In this document: one piece after another, positions 44,850-54,180 of the stretch | Numbering within the stretch: position 1 is the first letter of the stretch | Layout of the letters: each line of letters opens with the position of its first letter | DNA from: Thermoproteota archaeon | GTDB lineage: Archaea > Thermoproteota > Korarchaeia > Korarchaeales > Korarchaeaceae | Assembly (NCBI GenBank): GCA_027491555.1 | Contig: JAOZGN010000041.1 | Coordinates: 6,826-70,825, forward strand | Direction: 5' to 3' | DNA length: 64,000 bases | Translations under genes and position numbers: made by a program | The notes under the pieces: model-generated | Told to the model about the DNA's origin: nothing | The model's input: the letters and a program-made list of their open reading frames with translations, nothing else | Databases searched by the model: none

Positions 44850-45850
44850 GAGACCACCTCCTCAATTCGAACACCCTCCTCGGCCAGAGGGGCGAGGAGA
44901 GACCTGAAGCCACTCTCCTCGATGGCCGAAGCTATTCTCTCGGCCTTACCAGTCTCGCTGAGCGAGACTGCGCAGCCTCCTCCCCCAGCGCCTGACAGCT
45001 TGCTGCCCAGCGCCCCGGCGGACCTGGCCGCCCAGACTATGCGGTCGAGCTCTGGGGTAGAGACCCCAAGGGCGGCCAGGAGGCCGTGGTTTACATTCAT
45101 GAGGCGGCCTAGGGCGGCTACGTCTTCCGACACCAGCGCATCCCTTCCGAGGCGGACGAGGTCACCGATGGCAGAAACTATCTTGGCGTGAGGGCTGGGC
45201 ACTTCCTCGGCCAGCCTAGCAACCCTCTCTATCATCTCCTTGGTCCTACTGGGCTTTCCAGTGATCCCCATAACGAAGCTCAGGCTCGGGACCTCCCCGA
45301 GGGGTTCGGCGGCCATCCCCCCACCCCTCCACTCGATCCATATGATCCCTCCGAAGACGGCGCAGGCCGGCCCCGTCTTGCTGGCCTTGCCGTGAATGAT
45401 GGTCTCAAAGGAGTAGGTCTCCTCCAAGATCTCCTCGCGCGAGAGACTCAATCCCAGCGCCCCAGAGGCTGCGGCCACTACGGCGGCCGAGACGCTCGCG
45501 GAGCTCGCCATCCCACTGTTAACCGGGACCTCCGAATCGATCCTCACCCTGAGGCCGAAGTCGCGCCCGGCGTGTCGCTCGAGGAATCCAGCAATCCCCT
45601 TGGCGAGAGGCTCGAGCGCCGGATGTCCCCTCACGTCGACCAGCGAGGACTCCCCGGATAGCCTAGCCCGGAGCCCAACCTCAAAGGCGGTGGACTCTAT
45701 CTCGACCACTCCAGACGCAGAGGTCACCTCCACGGTAGCGTGGGACCTCACGTCGATAGAGGCAGCCAGGGCTGGCTGCCTGTATAGAACGGCGTGCTCT
45801 CCGAGCAGAAACGCCTGGGAGGGAGCCGACGCCCTGGCCCTGAGGGGCAT
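44846..45850 (-). CDS. mvk: Mevalonate kinase
   Basis: A 334-residue GHMP kinase with the family motifs: LGEHAVLY near the N-terminus (motif 1), PVNSGMASSASVSAA (phosphate loop, motif 2) and LSGAGGGGCAVSL (motif 3). Asp/Lys contacts in EIIHGKAS-like SFETIIHGKAS segment fit mevalonate binding. It phosphorylates mevalonate in isoprenoid precursor synthesis for archaeal lipids. An ATG lies at 45850. Confidence 0.93.
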   Translation of the reverse strand: MPLRARASAPSQAFLLGEHAVLYRQPALAASIDVRSHATVEVTSASGVVEIESTAFEVGLRARLSGESSLVDVRGHPALEPLAKGIAGFLERHAGRDFGLRVRIDSEVPVNSGMASSASVSAAVVAAASGALGLSLSREEILEETYSFETIIHGKASKTGPACAVFGGIIWIEWRGGGMAAEPLGEVPSLSFVMGITGKPSRTKEMIERVARLAEEVPSPHAKIVSAIGDLVRLGRDALVSEDVAALGRLMNVNHGLLAALGVSTPELDRIVWAARSAGALGSKLSGAGGGGCAVSLSETGKAERIASAIEESGFRSLLAPLAEEGVRIEEVVS

Positions 45851-45947
45851 GTTGGTTGGTCAGCGGTCAGCCGAATATATTAACACCCCGGTTCGCCTTA
45901 GTCGGCTCGAAACTGGAAAAGACTGTGCCAAAAAGGGGGTTGGGGGG

Positions 45948-47027
45948 TCAGCCTCCCCTGATGAAGTCCTCAACCATCTGCCTGGCCACCGAGTCGGGGT
46001 ACTGCTTGGGTGGGTGCTTGAAGAAGTAGGCGCTGACCCCGACCAGCGGCCCGGCGATCCCCCTGTCCTTGGCTATCTTCACGGCCCTGATTGCGTCGAT
46101 CGCCACGCCCGCGGCGTTCGGAGAGTCCATGACGCTTAGCTTGACGTCGATGTAGATCGGGAATCCGCCGAACTGCTCGGCCTTGAGCCAGACGTACATG
46201 ACCTTCCTGTCGCCCAAGAACGGCACGAAGTCGCTGGGGCCTATCCTAGCCTTGACCTCGTAGGGCACTAGGCTGGTGACCGCCTCGGTCTTGCTGATCC
46301 TCTTGGTGGTGAGTCTGTCCTCCTCGATCATGTTGAGGAAGTCTGTGTTGCCGCCGATGTTCAACTGGTAGGTCTCGATGATCTTGAGACCCCTGGCCAC
46401 CGCCAAGTCAACGATGGCCCTGTGAAGGATGGTCGCACCGAGCTGGCTCTTGAAGTCGTCTCCCGCCGCGGGGATGCCGGCCTCCTCGAACTTCTTGCCC
46501 CACTCGGGGTCGCTGACGATGAACTCCGGTATCCCGTTGACGAAGCCGGTGCCCGACTCGAGCGCCGCTCTAGCGTAGGCCCTGCTGGCCTCGTAGGAGC
46601 CGACGGGCACCAGGTTCACGAGCACGTCGGCGCCGACCTCCTTCAGGATGTCGGCGACGTTCACGCTGGGCCTGGAGTCATCCACCTTGAAGCCCTCGCC
46701 GTACTTGAACTCCCTCATGTGGGGGGCCACTCCGTCCAGGACGGGTCCCTTGAGGACCTCAACTCCTAGCTTGGGGACATCGGCGAACTTGGGTACGCAG
46801 TTAGGAGGCGAGAATATCGCCTCGGACAGATCCTTCCCGAGCTTCCTCTCGTCTACGTCGAAGGCCGCTACGAACTCGATGTCTGACACGTGGTAAGGCC
46901 CCATTCTGACGTGCATCAACCCCGGAACGAAGCTATCATCCGGGGCATCCCTGTAGAAGTACACACCCTGGACGATCGCAGAGGCGACGTTCCCGATGCC
47001 CGCCAAGGCTACCCTGACCTTGCCCAT
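45948..47027 (-). CDS. ino1: myo-Inositol-1-phosphate synthase
   Basis: A 359-residue NAD-dependent isomerase that makes L-myo-inositol-1-phosphate from glucose-6-phosphate. The Rossmann start is GIGNVASAIVQG. The catalytic-domain signatures GDDFKSQLGATILHR and NIGGNTDFLNM and the DSPNAAG segment are all present. In thermophilic archaea the product feeds inositol lipids or the solute di-myo-inositol phosphate. Box A ATATAAAAG lies near 47060-47068, about 33 bases before ATG 47027. Confidence 0.95.
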   Translation of the reverse strand: MGKVRVALAGIGNVASAIVQGVYFYRDAPDDSFVPGLMHVRMGPYHVSDIEFVAAFDVDERKLGKDLSEAIFSPPNCVPKFADVPKLGVEVLKGPVLDGVAPHMREFKYGEGFKVDDSRPSVNVADILKEVGADVLVNLVPVGSYEASRAYARAALESGTGFVNGIPEFIVSDPEWGKKFEEAGIPAAGDDFKSQLGATILHRAIVDLAVARGLKIIETYQLNIGGNTDFLNMIEEDRLTTKRISKTEAVTSLVPYEVKARIGPSDFVPFLGDRKVMYVWLKAEQFGGFPIYIDVKLSVMDSPNAAGVAIDAIRAVKIAKDRGIAGPLVGVSAYFFKHPPKQYPDSVARQMVEDFIRGG

Positions 47028-47166
47028 CCAATCACCCCGCCCTAAAGCATAAGATCTCCGCTTTTATATTATGCGGTCATGTAAGGTGGCCGGCCATCGG
47101 CAGTATTCTCCTTCTGGTCAGCCAGATCTCCTAGAGAGCTCGACTCTCCACAAGAAAAGTGTGGGT

Positions 47167-47394
47167 TCAGGAGGAGGTCTTTTGAACCTCCCCCTCAAGC
47201 TTGCTTTTGTCGAGGGATAGGCGGGCGCTGACTGCCCGTCCCTGGTACGATATGGATACCCAGCCGCCGTGGCTGAAGACCACCAGAGACCCCGAATTGG
47301 ACTCGGCGACGGTCTTGGTCGGATACCTCTTGATAACGTACCCCTTCTCCCTCAGCCTGGCGGCGACGTCATCTGAAACCAACTTTGCCTCCAC
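47167..47394 (-). CDS. Unknown small protein, 75 aa
   Basis: A short frame from GTG 47394 with GGAGGGAGG upstream. A helical start is followed by a beta-rich core (SLVVFSHGGWVSISYQGRAVSA). I see no known motif, but the codon use is normal. It could be a small nucleic-acid-binding or structural protein. Confidence 0.5.
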   Translation of the reverse strand: MEAKLVSDDVAARLREKGYVIKRYPTKTVAESNSGSLVVFSHGGWVSISYQGRAVSARLSLDKSKLEGEVQKTSS

Positions 47395-47495
47395 GACGCA
47401 TCCCTCCCTCCAATTTGTACCTAGAGGGAGCAGAAAGCCCCCGATAGCACACCATCACTCCACATGAAATAAAAAATACAGGTGGAGTTCGGTGG

Positions 47496-47762
47496 TCAGA
47501 TGGGCACCCGGAGAGAACTCCCCGGGCCTCTCAGCGAGGGGTGCGGTGGGACGGAGACTGCGACCCCCGGGGGGTCAGGCGCCGATGGAGATGTTCCCGC
47601 CCCGGTCCAATGGACGACATGCTCTTCGGGCACCCTCTCATACGGGAGGTAGACGACGACTACCTGATACGGGATCGCCGAGGCGACCGCGGCGCCCATT
47701 AGGGCCGCAACAAGCGCAAATCCAGCGAGTCGCTTGGGCCACCCTCCCAATCGAGACACCAT
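47496..47762 (-). CDS. Unknown small exported or membrane protein, 88 aa
   Basis: The N-terminus has Arg/Lys residues and then a hydrophobic helix ending in an AVASAIP-type signal-peptidase-like site. A short strand-rich segment follows, then a Pro/Ser/Gly-rich tail. The high GC of the tail leaves some doubt whether the frame is coding. No family is recognised. Confidence 0.4.
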   Translation of the reverse strand: MVSRLGGWPKRLAGFALVAALMGAAVASAIPYQVVVVYLPYERVPEEHVVHWTGAGTSPSAPDPPGVAVSVPPHPSLRGPGSSLRVPI

Positions 47763-47828
47763 GACATAAGATGTTGTTGAGAAAAAAGACGGGCGCTCGA
47801 CGCCCGCCTTAATGAGGAGGGGACTCCC

Positions 47829-49175
47829 TCAGGATAGGCCCTTCTCCCTCTCCACCTCGCCCATCTTGTCTAGAATTATGTCGATGGCCTTCCAAAGGAA
47901 GTCCTCGGGTATGTTGAGAGGCGGGGCTATCCTGATAGTGCTGACACCAGCCGTGATCACGGCCACGCCGCTCTTCCAGGCGCGCATCATGACCTCAGCC
48001 GCCTCCTTCTTCGCGGGCTCCTTGGTCTCCCTGTCCTTCACCAGCTCGACGCCTATCATGAAGCCCTTGCCCCTGACGTCTCCTATCAGCGGGTGCTCGC
48101 TCATAGCGTCCATCAGCCGCTTCTTGATCTCCTCCCCGAGCCTCGCGGCCCTCTCGACCAGGTTCTCCCTCTCTATAACGGAGATCGTGGCGAGGCTGGC
48201 AGCACAGGACACGGGGTTCCCTCCAAACGTGCTCGCGTGAGAGCCGCCAACCCAGTCCATCAGTTCCTCCTTTGCTATTAGGGCCCCAAGGGGCAGCCCG
48301 CCCCCGAGGGCCTTGGCGGATGTGATGGCGTCCGGGACTATCCCCCAGTGCTCGATGGCCCACCACTTGCCAGACCTCCCCATGCCTGACTGGACCTCGT
48401 CGACTATCAGGAGAATCCCATGCTTGTCGGCCAGCTTCCGGAGGCGCTCGAAGTAACCCTCAGGCGGTGGAACGTAGCCCCCCTCCCCCTGGATCGGCTC
48501 TATCACGAAGGCCGCAACCTCGTCCGGTGGGACGTACTTGTTCAACACCCACTCCTCGATGAAGTCGACGCAGTAGAGCCCGCAGTCTGGGAACTGCTGT
48601 CTGAACGGGCACCTGTAGCAGTATGGATACGGCACGTGGACGACGCTCGGGATCAGAGGCGAGAACCTGCCCCTCTGGACGGGTTTGCTGGAGGTTAGGC
48701 TCAGCGAGCCGAGGGTCCTTCCGTGGAAGGCTCCTATGAAGCCTATGAAGTACTGCCTCTTGGTGTGCCACCGAGCCATCTTGAGCGCGGCCTCCACGGC
48801 CTCCGTCCCGCTGTTCCCAAAGTAGACTCTCTTCCTGAAGTCGCCAGGGGTTATCTCGACGAGTTTCTCAGCCAGCTTGACTGAGGGCTCGTAGTAGAAG
48901 TCGGTGTTTGAGTAGTGGAGCAGGCGGTCGGCCTGATCCTTGATGGCCTTCAGGACGTCAGGGTGCCCGTGCCCTATGTTCATGACGGCCAGACCCGAGT
49001 TGAAGTCTATGTACACGTTGCCGTCCACGTCATAGATGAGCGCGCCCCTCGCGTGATCGACGACGAGGGGGTAGAACCTCACGTAGGAGGGCGAGATCAC
49101 CCTTTGATCCCGTTCGAGGAGTTCGCGGGCTTTAGGTCCGGGCGGCTCAACCACGATCTTGGGAGCCTCCTCCAA
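47829..49175 (-). CDS. Class III PLP aminotransferase (or amino-acid racemase relative)
   Basis: A 448-residue fold-type I PLP enzyme. The family motifs are SGTEAVEAALKMAR, the DEVQSGMGR loop with the Asp that contacts the cofactor, and SAKALGGGLPLGA with the Schiff-base Lys. A cysteine-rich insert (CYRCPFRQQFPDCGLYC, about 195-211) is typical of the archaeal branch that contains Pyrococcus/Thermococcus 4-aminobutyrate-type transaminases, ornithine aminotransferase and broad amino acid racemases. The exact substrate cannot be told apart. Confidence 0.88.
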   Translation of the reverse strand: MEEAPKIVVEPPGPKARELLERDQRVISPSYVRFYPLVVDHARGALIYDVDGNVYIDFNSGLAVMNIGHGHPDVLKAIKDQADRLLHYSNTDFYYEPSVKLAEKLVEITPGDFRKRVYFGNSGTEAVEAALKMARWHTKRQYFIGFIGAFHGRTLGSLSLTSSKPVQRGRFSPLIPSVVHVPYPYCYRCPFRQQFPDCGLYCVDFIEEWVLNKYVPPDEVAAFVIEPIQGEGGYVPPPEGYFERLRKLADKHGILLIVDEVQSGMGRSGKWWAIEHWGIVPDAITSAKALGGGLPLGALIAKEELMDWVGGSHASTFGGNPVSCAASLATISVIERENLVERAARLGEEIKKRLMDAMSEHPLIGDVRGKGFMIGVELVKDRETKEPAKKEAAEVMMRAWKSGVAVITAGVSTIRIAPPLNIPEDFLWKAIDIILDKMGEVEREKGLS

Positions 49176-49313
49176 GAAGTCACACCCGGAGGCTCCCCTC
49201 GCGGACCAATTGTAAAAATATTCTCCCCTTTCAAATCATCAGGATTCCCCTTGCCCCCGCAGGACTCAACGGGGTGAGAGCATCGTCCATTCGGACAATA
49301 GGGTTCCCTGAGG

Positions 49314-49754
49314 TTAGGACGAGTCTAGAGAGGTCTCAGACGCGACCTTCTTGAGCAGCTGAGGCCTCATCGCGTCGTACTTGCAGATGAGCTGCGCGGT
49401 CTCCGCGTACTTGTCCCTCGCTCCGACATCCGAGTCGCAGAAGACCCCGAGCTTCCTGGCGGTGTAGCAGGCCTCGCAGACCAGGATTGCCGCCTCGTCC
49501 TTCCCGAGCTTACCCTCTGCCAGGCCATGGGCCAGCCTCTTCACGATCGACGTAACCTCGGGATACTTGTCCAGCCTCAGTTTCCCACCCCTCGTCCCCC
49601 TCAGGTACTGGCTTATTGCCGCCTGAGTCACGCCGAGGAGTTCGGCTGCCTCGACCTGCTTCTTCCCCGCGTTCATAACAAGCTCCCTCGCCACCATGGC
49701 CCTTATCGCTGGGATCAGCGTCTTTACCACGAGCTCGCACGGCTGAGCTATCAT
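49314..49754 (-). CDS. HTH transcription regulator (COG2522 type)
   Basis: About 146 residues. A lambda-repressor-like helix-turn-helix near residues 30-55 reads VEAAELLGVTQAAISQYLRG. A C-terminal part has several Cys (VCEACYTARKLGVFCDSD and LICKYD) that could bind metal or sense redox state. I use ATG 49754: box A (CGTTATATCAC on plus, 49779-49789) would start the transcript near 49758, and GGTGAA precedes that ATG. The frame itself opens at GTG 49769. GTTTTAC repeats flank the box A, suggesting autoregulation. Confidence 0.8.
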   Translation of the reverse strand: MIAQPCELVVKTLIPAIRAMVARELVMNAGKKQVEAAELLGVTQAAISQYLRGTRGGKLRLDKYPEVTSIVKRLAHGLAEGKLGKDEAAILVCEACYTARKLGVFCDSDVGARDKYAETAQLICKYDAMRPQLLKKVASETSLDSS

Positions 49755-49772
49755 ACACTTCACCTTCACGTA

Positions 49773-49800
49773 GTTTTACGTTATATCACGGCCGTTTTAC
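49773..49800. promoter_or_regulatory. Direct repeats GTTTTAC flanking a TATA box
   Basis: GTTTTAC is found at 49773-49779 and 49794-49800, exactly 21 bases apart (two helical turns). The box A of the COG2522-type regulator lies between them. A dimeric repressor binding both copies would block TBP/TFB, so this is a likely operator of the adjacent regulator. Confidence 0.5.
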
Positions 49801-49881
49801 AGGCGACTTATTAAGTCATCGGTCCCTGGGCGCCGGCTGGGAAGCTTTGAAATCTGTCACCCGTGCCGTGGGGCAGAGCGG

Positions 49882-51129
49882 GTGCCCGTGTTGGCTGTAA
49901 AGCGGATCGTCAAGGCGATCAGTATTCTGGGCGTTACCCTCTTCATCGTCAGTGTCGAGATCCACTACTCGCCCATCAGGTTGGCAATCTCACCGGCGCT
50001 GGCGGTGGCCGCCGCTTGGGCGGCGTCCGTCTGGATATCCCGCCGGGAAGCGGGTTGGGGCCTGAGGCTGCCCGACGCCCTAGGGCTCGCGGCCGGCGCC
50101 GCGACGGCGTACCTGATCTCACCCCTGCTGGGGGCTGCCCTGGCTGCCTTTGCGGGCCACAAGTCTTGGAAGGAGGGCGGGATCCTCGTTGGGGGAGCGA
50201 GGGCAGGCGCATCACCAGGAAGAATCGGTGAGTCTCTGGAAGAGCATAATGTCCCCCTCCCCCCACGGGTATTCGAGTCCATGCTCGTGGTCGGTCCAGA
50301 CCTCAGGTCGTCGGCGAGAGTCGCGTTTAGGGTGGCGGCGGTCGCCGCGGCCTCTCCCCTCAGGGTGGCGGTCATAGACACGGTGGGGATCGCCAGAGAG
50401 GAGTTCGACGAGCTGGATTCTCCATATGCGGAAGTCGGCCCCGACGACCTAGACCTAATTAGCCCCACCGCGCCGCCCGAGCACTACGTCAAGGCCGCTA
50501 GCATATTGTCGGCGGCGTGCGGCGGGAACGCTGTCGCGGTTGAGGCTGCCCTAAGGAACAGGTCGCTTGACTCGCTGGCGAGAGATCTCACCTCGCCACC
50601 TGACCTCAGGGCGCTGGCCCGAAGCTTCTCCGGCGGAATGAGGGTGTCCATCATCGACACGATGCCGAGGTTCGGGGGGTTGGTGGCGGACCTGTCGAGT
50701 CTGGAGCCTACCACCGTGAGGGAGTCCGCCGCCATCCTGGCGGCCATGCAGATGCTCTCCACGGACTACCCTTCCTTCCTAGTGGCTACGGCGCTGTCCT
50801 TGACCGTGTCTCGGGATGCTGACCGTCGCCTCAGGGCCGAATTGGTGGATCTGCTCGCTAAGATGTCTGAGAGGGGGCTTATTCTCGCGGTAGACTCGAG
50901 TGCAGATGCAAGGTTCTGGGATGCCTTTCCGGTCTTGATCCTCTGCCCCGGGATAAGGGTCTCCTGGCAGTCCCAAGTGTTGGGGGCGCTCAGGTACCTT
51001 GACAAGGATAGCCTCCGGGAGTTGAGGGGGCTCGAGGGGGACGAGGTGCTGGTCATCTGGGGGAGCCCACCCAGGCGAGTCAGGATGAAGCTCAGAGACC
51101 TCAGCCGCCGGGCCACCCGGAGAGGGTGA
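49882..51129 (+). CDS. Unknown membrane-anchored protein, possibly a degenerate FtsK/HerA/TraG-like ATPase
   Basis: A 415-residue protein. Two or three hydrophobic segments lie within the first about 95 residues. A globular part starts with SMLVVGPDLRSSARVAFRVAAVA, placed where a P-loop (GxxxxGKS) would be in membrane-anchored secretion/pumping ATPases, but no Lys-Ser/Thr is present. A later GLILAVDSSADARF strand resembles a Walker B strand without paired acids, and the C-terminal EVLVIWGSPPRRVRMK resembles the end of HerA/TraG proteins. This similarity is by eye. Its 3' end overlaps the convergent flavoprotein gene by 29 bases. Confidence 0.5.
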   Translation: MPVLAVKRIVKAISILGVTLFIVSVEIHYSPIRLAISPALAVAAAWAASVWISRREAGWGLRLPDALGLAAGAATAYLISPLLGAALAAFAGHKSWKEGGILVGGARAGASPGRIGESLEEHNVPLPPRVFESMLVVGPDLRSSARVAFRVAAVAAASPLRVAVIDTVGIAREEFDELDSPYAEVGPDDLDLISPTAPPEHYVKAASILSAACGGNAVAVEAALRNRSLDSLARDLTSPPDLRALARSFSGGMRVSIIDTMPRFGGLVADLSSLEPTTVRESAAILAAMQMLSTDYPSFLVATALSLTVSRDADRRLRAELVDLLAKMSERGLILAVDSSADARFWDAFPVLILCPGIRVSWQSQVLGALRYLDKDSLRELRGLEGDEVLVIWGSPPRRVRMKLRDLSRRATRRG

Positions 51130-52237
51130 CCGCGGATTTGACCAGCCTGGTGGGGAGGACTGTCGACACTAGGTCCCAGGCGGCCACGGATCTCATCAGA
51201 AGCGTGGCTATCCTCCTGAACCTCAACGCCCTGGCCAGGAGCGGCGCCATGTGGGCCCTCATGGCGGACTCGTAGGCCTCTCCCCCACCGCCGTCGGCTA
51301 TGGAGCTTCCCGCCAGCGCGCCCGATATCATCCCCGTGTTTATCCCGCCTCCGTTGGACGGTATGCATGTTCCGGCGGCGTCGCCAGCGAGTAGGAGCCG
51401 GCCCGCGTGGAGGTGGTCCCTGAGGCCGGCAACGGGGAGCACTCTCCCCCTAAGTTCGTCCACCGGTGAGGAGTCGGCTAGCTCCGGGAGCCTAGAGATC
51501 AGGTTCGAGAAGTACTCGGCTGCCGGTCGAGAGGCAGGTAGGGGGTAGCCCAGCCCGACGTTTGCGGTCCCTCCCCCCCGGGGAATTATCCAAGCGTATC
51601 CCCCCGCCGCCACACGGGAGTCGACCCACATAAGCAGGCGATCCTCGGGATACCTTACCCCGGATCGCCTCTGATTGACAGCGAGGGCCACTTCTCGGTA
51701 CGGGCCAAGGCCAGCGGATCTTGCGGCGGTGGAGGGGATCCCATCCGCCGCCACCAGCCAGTCCACGACCAGGGAGAGGTTCTCTCCCTCCCTGCGGAGG
51801 TGGAGCCTCACCCCCTCACCATCCAGCGTAACCCCTAACAGACTGGTTCCGAGCATAAGCTCGGCTCCGAGTCTTTCGGCTCGTCGAGCTGCGGCCCGAA
51901 GGAATCCAGCCCTGTCAAAGACCCTGGACGGGAATTCCAGCTCGATGACCCTCCTCGATCCCAGCCTCAGCTCCAGAACGTCGACTCTTGTCAGAGTAGT
52001 CCTGGGGAGATCGAGGAGCTCGTATGTGAAGTCAACGGCCCACCACAGGTGCTCAGGTAGGATGGATCTCGCCCACTCTGACTCAGGGACGAACTCACCG
52101 CAGATCGTGGGCCGGCCGGGCTCTCGCTCTCGAGCTATCAGGACCACATCCAGACCCCTCTCTGCGAGGAGATTCGCTGCAGCGACCCCCGTCGGTCCAG
52201 CCCCTACCACTGCCACCTGACGCTTCTCTCGGCTCAC
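51101..52237 (-). CDS. Geranylgeranyl-reductase-like FAD flavoprotein
   Basis: A 378-residue protein with VVGAGPTGVAAANLLAERG (FAD Rossmann motif), GYAWIIPRGGGTANVGLG and GDAAGTCIPSNGGGINTGM, the three signatures of the geranylgeranyl reductase family. Family members hydrogenate isoprenoid chains of archaeal lipids or quinones. It sits directly after the tetraether-synthase-like gene on the same strand (about 60 bases between), which supports a role in membrane lipid saturation. Confidence 0.85.
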   Translation of the reverse strand: MSREKRQVAVVGAGPTGVAAANLLAERGLDVVLIAREREPGRPTICGEFVPESEWARSILPEHLWWAVDFTYELLDLPRTTLTRVDVLELRLGSRRVIELEFPSRVFDRAGFLRAAARRAERLGAELMLGTSLLGVTLDGEGVRLHLRREGENLSLVVDWLVAADGIPSTAARSAGLGPYREVALAVNQRRSGVRYPEDRLLMWVDSRVAAGGYAWIIPRGGGTANVGLGYPLPASRPAAEYFSNLISRLPELADSSPVDELRGRVLPVAGLRDHLHAGRLLLAGDAAGTCIPSNGGGINTGMISGALAGSSIADGGGGEAYESAMRAHMAPLLARALRFRRIATLLMRSVAAWDLVSTVLPTRLVKSAVTLSGWPGG

Positions 52238-52296
52238 CTCTACCCCCTTCCCCTCAAGAGAACAAAAATTGAGAAAGAGGGTGTGATGTGGAGTGA

Positions 52297-54009
52297 TCAG
52301 GACTTCTTCCAGAGGTGCATGAAGGGCGCGTAGGTCCTCTTGTAGGGCTCCCCGGCCTCGAGGGCCTTTACGTCCCTCCTGTACTTGCTCTCAGGCCCGA
52401 TCATCTTGGCCCCGTGCGTCCTAGCGTACTCCTCCAGCGGGACCCCGTACTGCCTCTGGACGTAGTCTCTGTACAGGTCCGGCAGGACGTTGAACGTGCA
52501 GAACGGGATTATTCTGCCGTCGGGCGAGAGGTAGTGAATGTTGCACCTCATCACCCTCTGCACGTCGTAGTTGTAGAGGTCCATGAAGTGCATCATGCCG
52601 AGGAATAGCGACTTGTAGTGGAACTCTGCTAGGGCGTCGTAGTTCCTCCTGAGGAGAACCTGTCTCATCAGCGCCAGGACGTTGATTCCCTCGGGCTGCC
52701 TCTCCCTGTCGATGAACCTCGAGAGGTTAGCGGCGATCTTGAGGAGCGTCACCCACCTGTTGGCCCCAGCCCTGAGCTCCTCGACCTTCTCCAAGACGTA
52801 CTCTCTGAAGCCCTCCACGTCTATGAACTCGGTTATCGGGATGAACCTCCTCACGCGCCTCTCCCCGTCGACGTGCTCGTACTCGGGAAACACGTACGTC
52901 GCCGCCCCGCAGGCCGGGTGGTTGGTCATCCTGAACTGGGGCTTACCGGTGAGGGCCTCGACGAGATCGCTGAAGAACGTCACGAACGGCACGGGGTACC
53001 AGGCGTCCATCGGGATCTGGCCGTCGGTCTGCTCCTCGATGAGCCTAATCACATCTGGGATCGTTATCCTGAGCCTCTCCCTCTCGGACCTCGGCACCCG
53101 TCCGGTGAGGGAGATAGGCTGGAAGTTCACCCCCCTGATGACATCGATGTTTAGGGCCGCGAACCGGATTATGTCTCCAAGCTCGTGCGTGTTGAATCCA
53201 TTTATCACGGTCGGGACGAGCACGATGCTGGTCATACCCGACTTCCTAGCTATGTCGAGGATGTAGGGGACCTCCCAGTGGTTCTTCACGTTGGTCTTCG
53301 GAGTGACTCCATCGAAGCTCAGGTACATGGTGTTGACGCCCGCCTTCCTGACCTGCCTCATCAGCTCGGGATTCTGAAGGAACGTTATGCCGTGGGTGTT
53401 GAGCTGGATGTGTCTCACGCCCTCCTCCTTGAGCATCTTGATTATATCAACCAGGTCATCCCTTAGCGTCGGCTCGCCGCCGGTGAGCTGGACGGCCAGC
53501 CCTGGAACGGGCTTCTCGCTCCTGAGAACCCGGACCATCTGTCTGAGCTGCTCAAGGGACGGCTCGTAGACGAACCCTGCTCTCTCAGCATAGAAGAAGC
53601 AGTACCAGCAGTCGAGGTTGCACCTGTTGGTTAGGACTATGTTTGCGAGGGCGGTCATGTCACCGTGGGCTGGACAGAGGCCGCAGCTGAACGGGCAGGG
53701 GGCAGTCATGGGGACAATCGGCTCTACCTTCATGGGCGGAACCTCGAAGTGGAACGCCCTCTCGTAGAACCTTGCGTCTCCCCAGTATAGCTCATCGATC
53801 TCTCCGTGCTCTGGGCAGACTCTCCGGATGAAGACCTTGCCGTCTCTCTCGAAGACGGCGGCCGGGAGCAATCTGTAGCACTCTGGGCAGAGCGAGAGCG
53901 TCCTCCTGAGGAGTCTCTCACCCTCTTTTATGGGTGGAGTGGGTCCTCCGATCGGTATGTCCCTCTCTGCTACCCTGACGACCCTCTCTGCAACGCTCTG
54001 TTCCACCAT
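52297..54009 (-). CDS. tes: Radical SAM tetraether-lipid synthase (Tes-like, MJ0619 type)
   Basis: A 570-residue radical SAM enzyme. The N-terminal rubredoxin-like ribbon has C41, C44 and C65. A second cysteine set (C105, C109, C112) lies before the radical SAM motif C130-x3-C134-x2-C137 in TNRCNLDCWYCFF. GGEPTLRDD follows. This cysteine layout matches the tetraether synthase that joins two archaeol lipids tail to tail to give GDGT. A C-terminal auxiliary-cluster region contains a further Cys in RCNIHYLS and FCTFN. Adjacent to a lipid reductase, it supports a membrane-spanning tetraether membrane. Confidence 0.88.
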   Translation of the reverse strand: MVEQSVAERVVRVAERDIPIGGPTPPIKEGERLLRRTLSLCPECYRLLPAAVFERDGKVFIRRVCPEHGEIDELYWGDARFYERAFHFEVPPMKVEPIVPMTAPCPFSCGLCPAHGDMTALANIVLTNRCNLDCWYCFFYAERAGFVYEPSLEQLRQMVRVLRSEKPVPGLAVQLTGGEPTLRDDLVDIIKMLKEEGVRHIQLNTHGITFLQNPELMRQVRKAGVNTMYLSFDGVTPKTNVKNHWEVPYILDIARKSGMTSIVLVPTVINGFNTHELGDIIRFAALNIDVIRGVNFQPISLTGRVPRSERERLRITIPDVIRLIEEQTDGQIPMDAWYPVPFVTFFSDLVEALTGKPQFRMTNHPACGAATYVFPEYEHVDGERRVRRFIPITEFIDVEGFREYVLEKVEELRAGANRWVTLLKIAANLSRFIDRERQPEGINVLALMRQVLLRRNYDALAEFHYKSLFLGMMHFMDLYNYDVQRVMRCNIHYLSPDGRIIPFCTFNVLPDLYRDYVQRQYGVPLEEYARTHGAKMIGPESKYRRDVKALEAGEPYKRTYAPFMHLWKKS

Positions 54010-54180
54010 ATTTCATCAACTCCCTCCGCCCGCCGCTCTCCCGAGTCGGCGGGCCAATTTCCACTATCCCCCCTCGATAAGTAATTAAAGTCTGTCGGGC
54101 CTTTTGACACTCGATAGCGCCGAGTTGACGGCAGAGAGATCGTATTTTCCCTTCATCACCGTTAAGGGTTTTCTGGGGGG

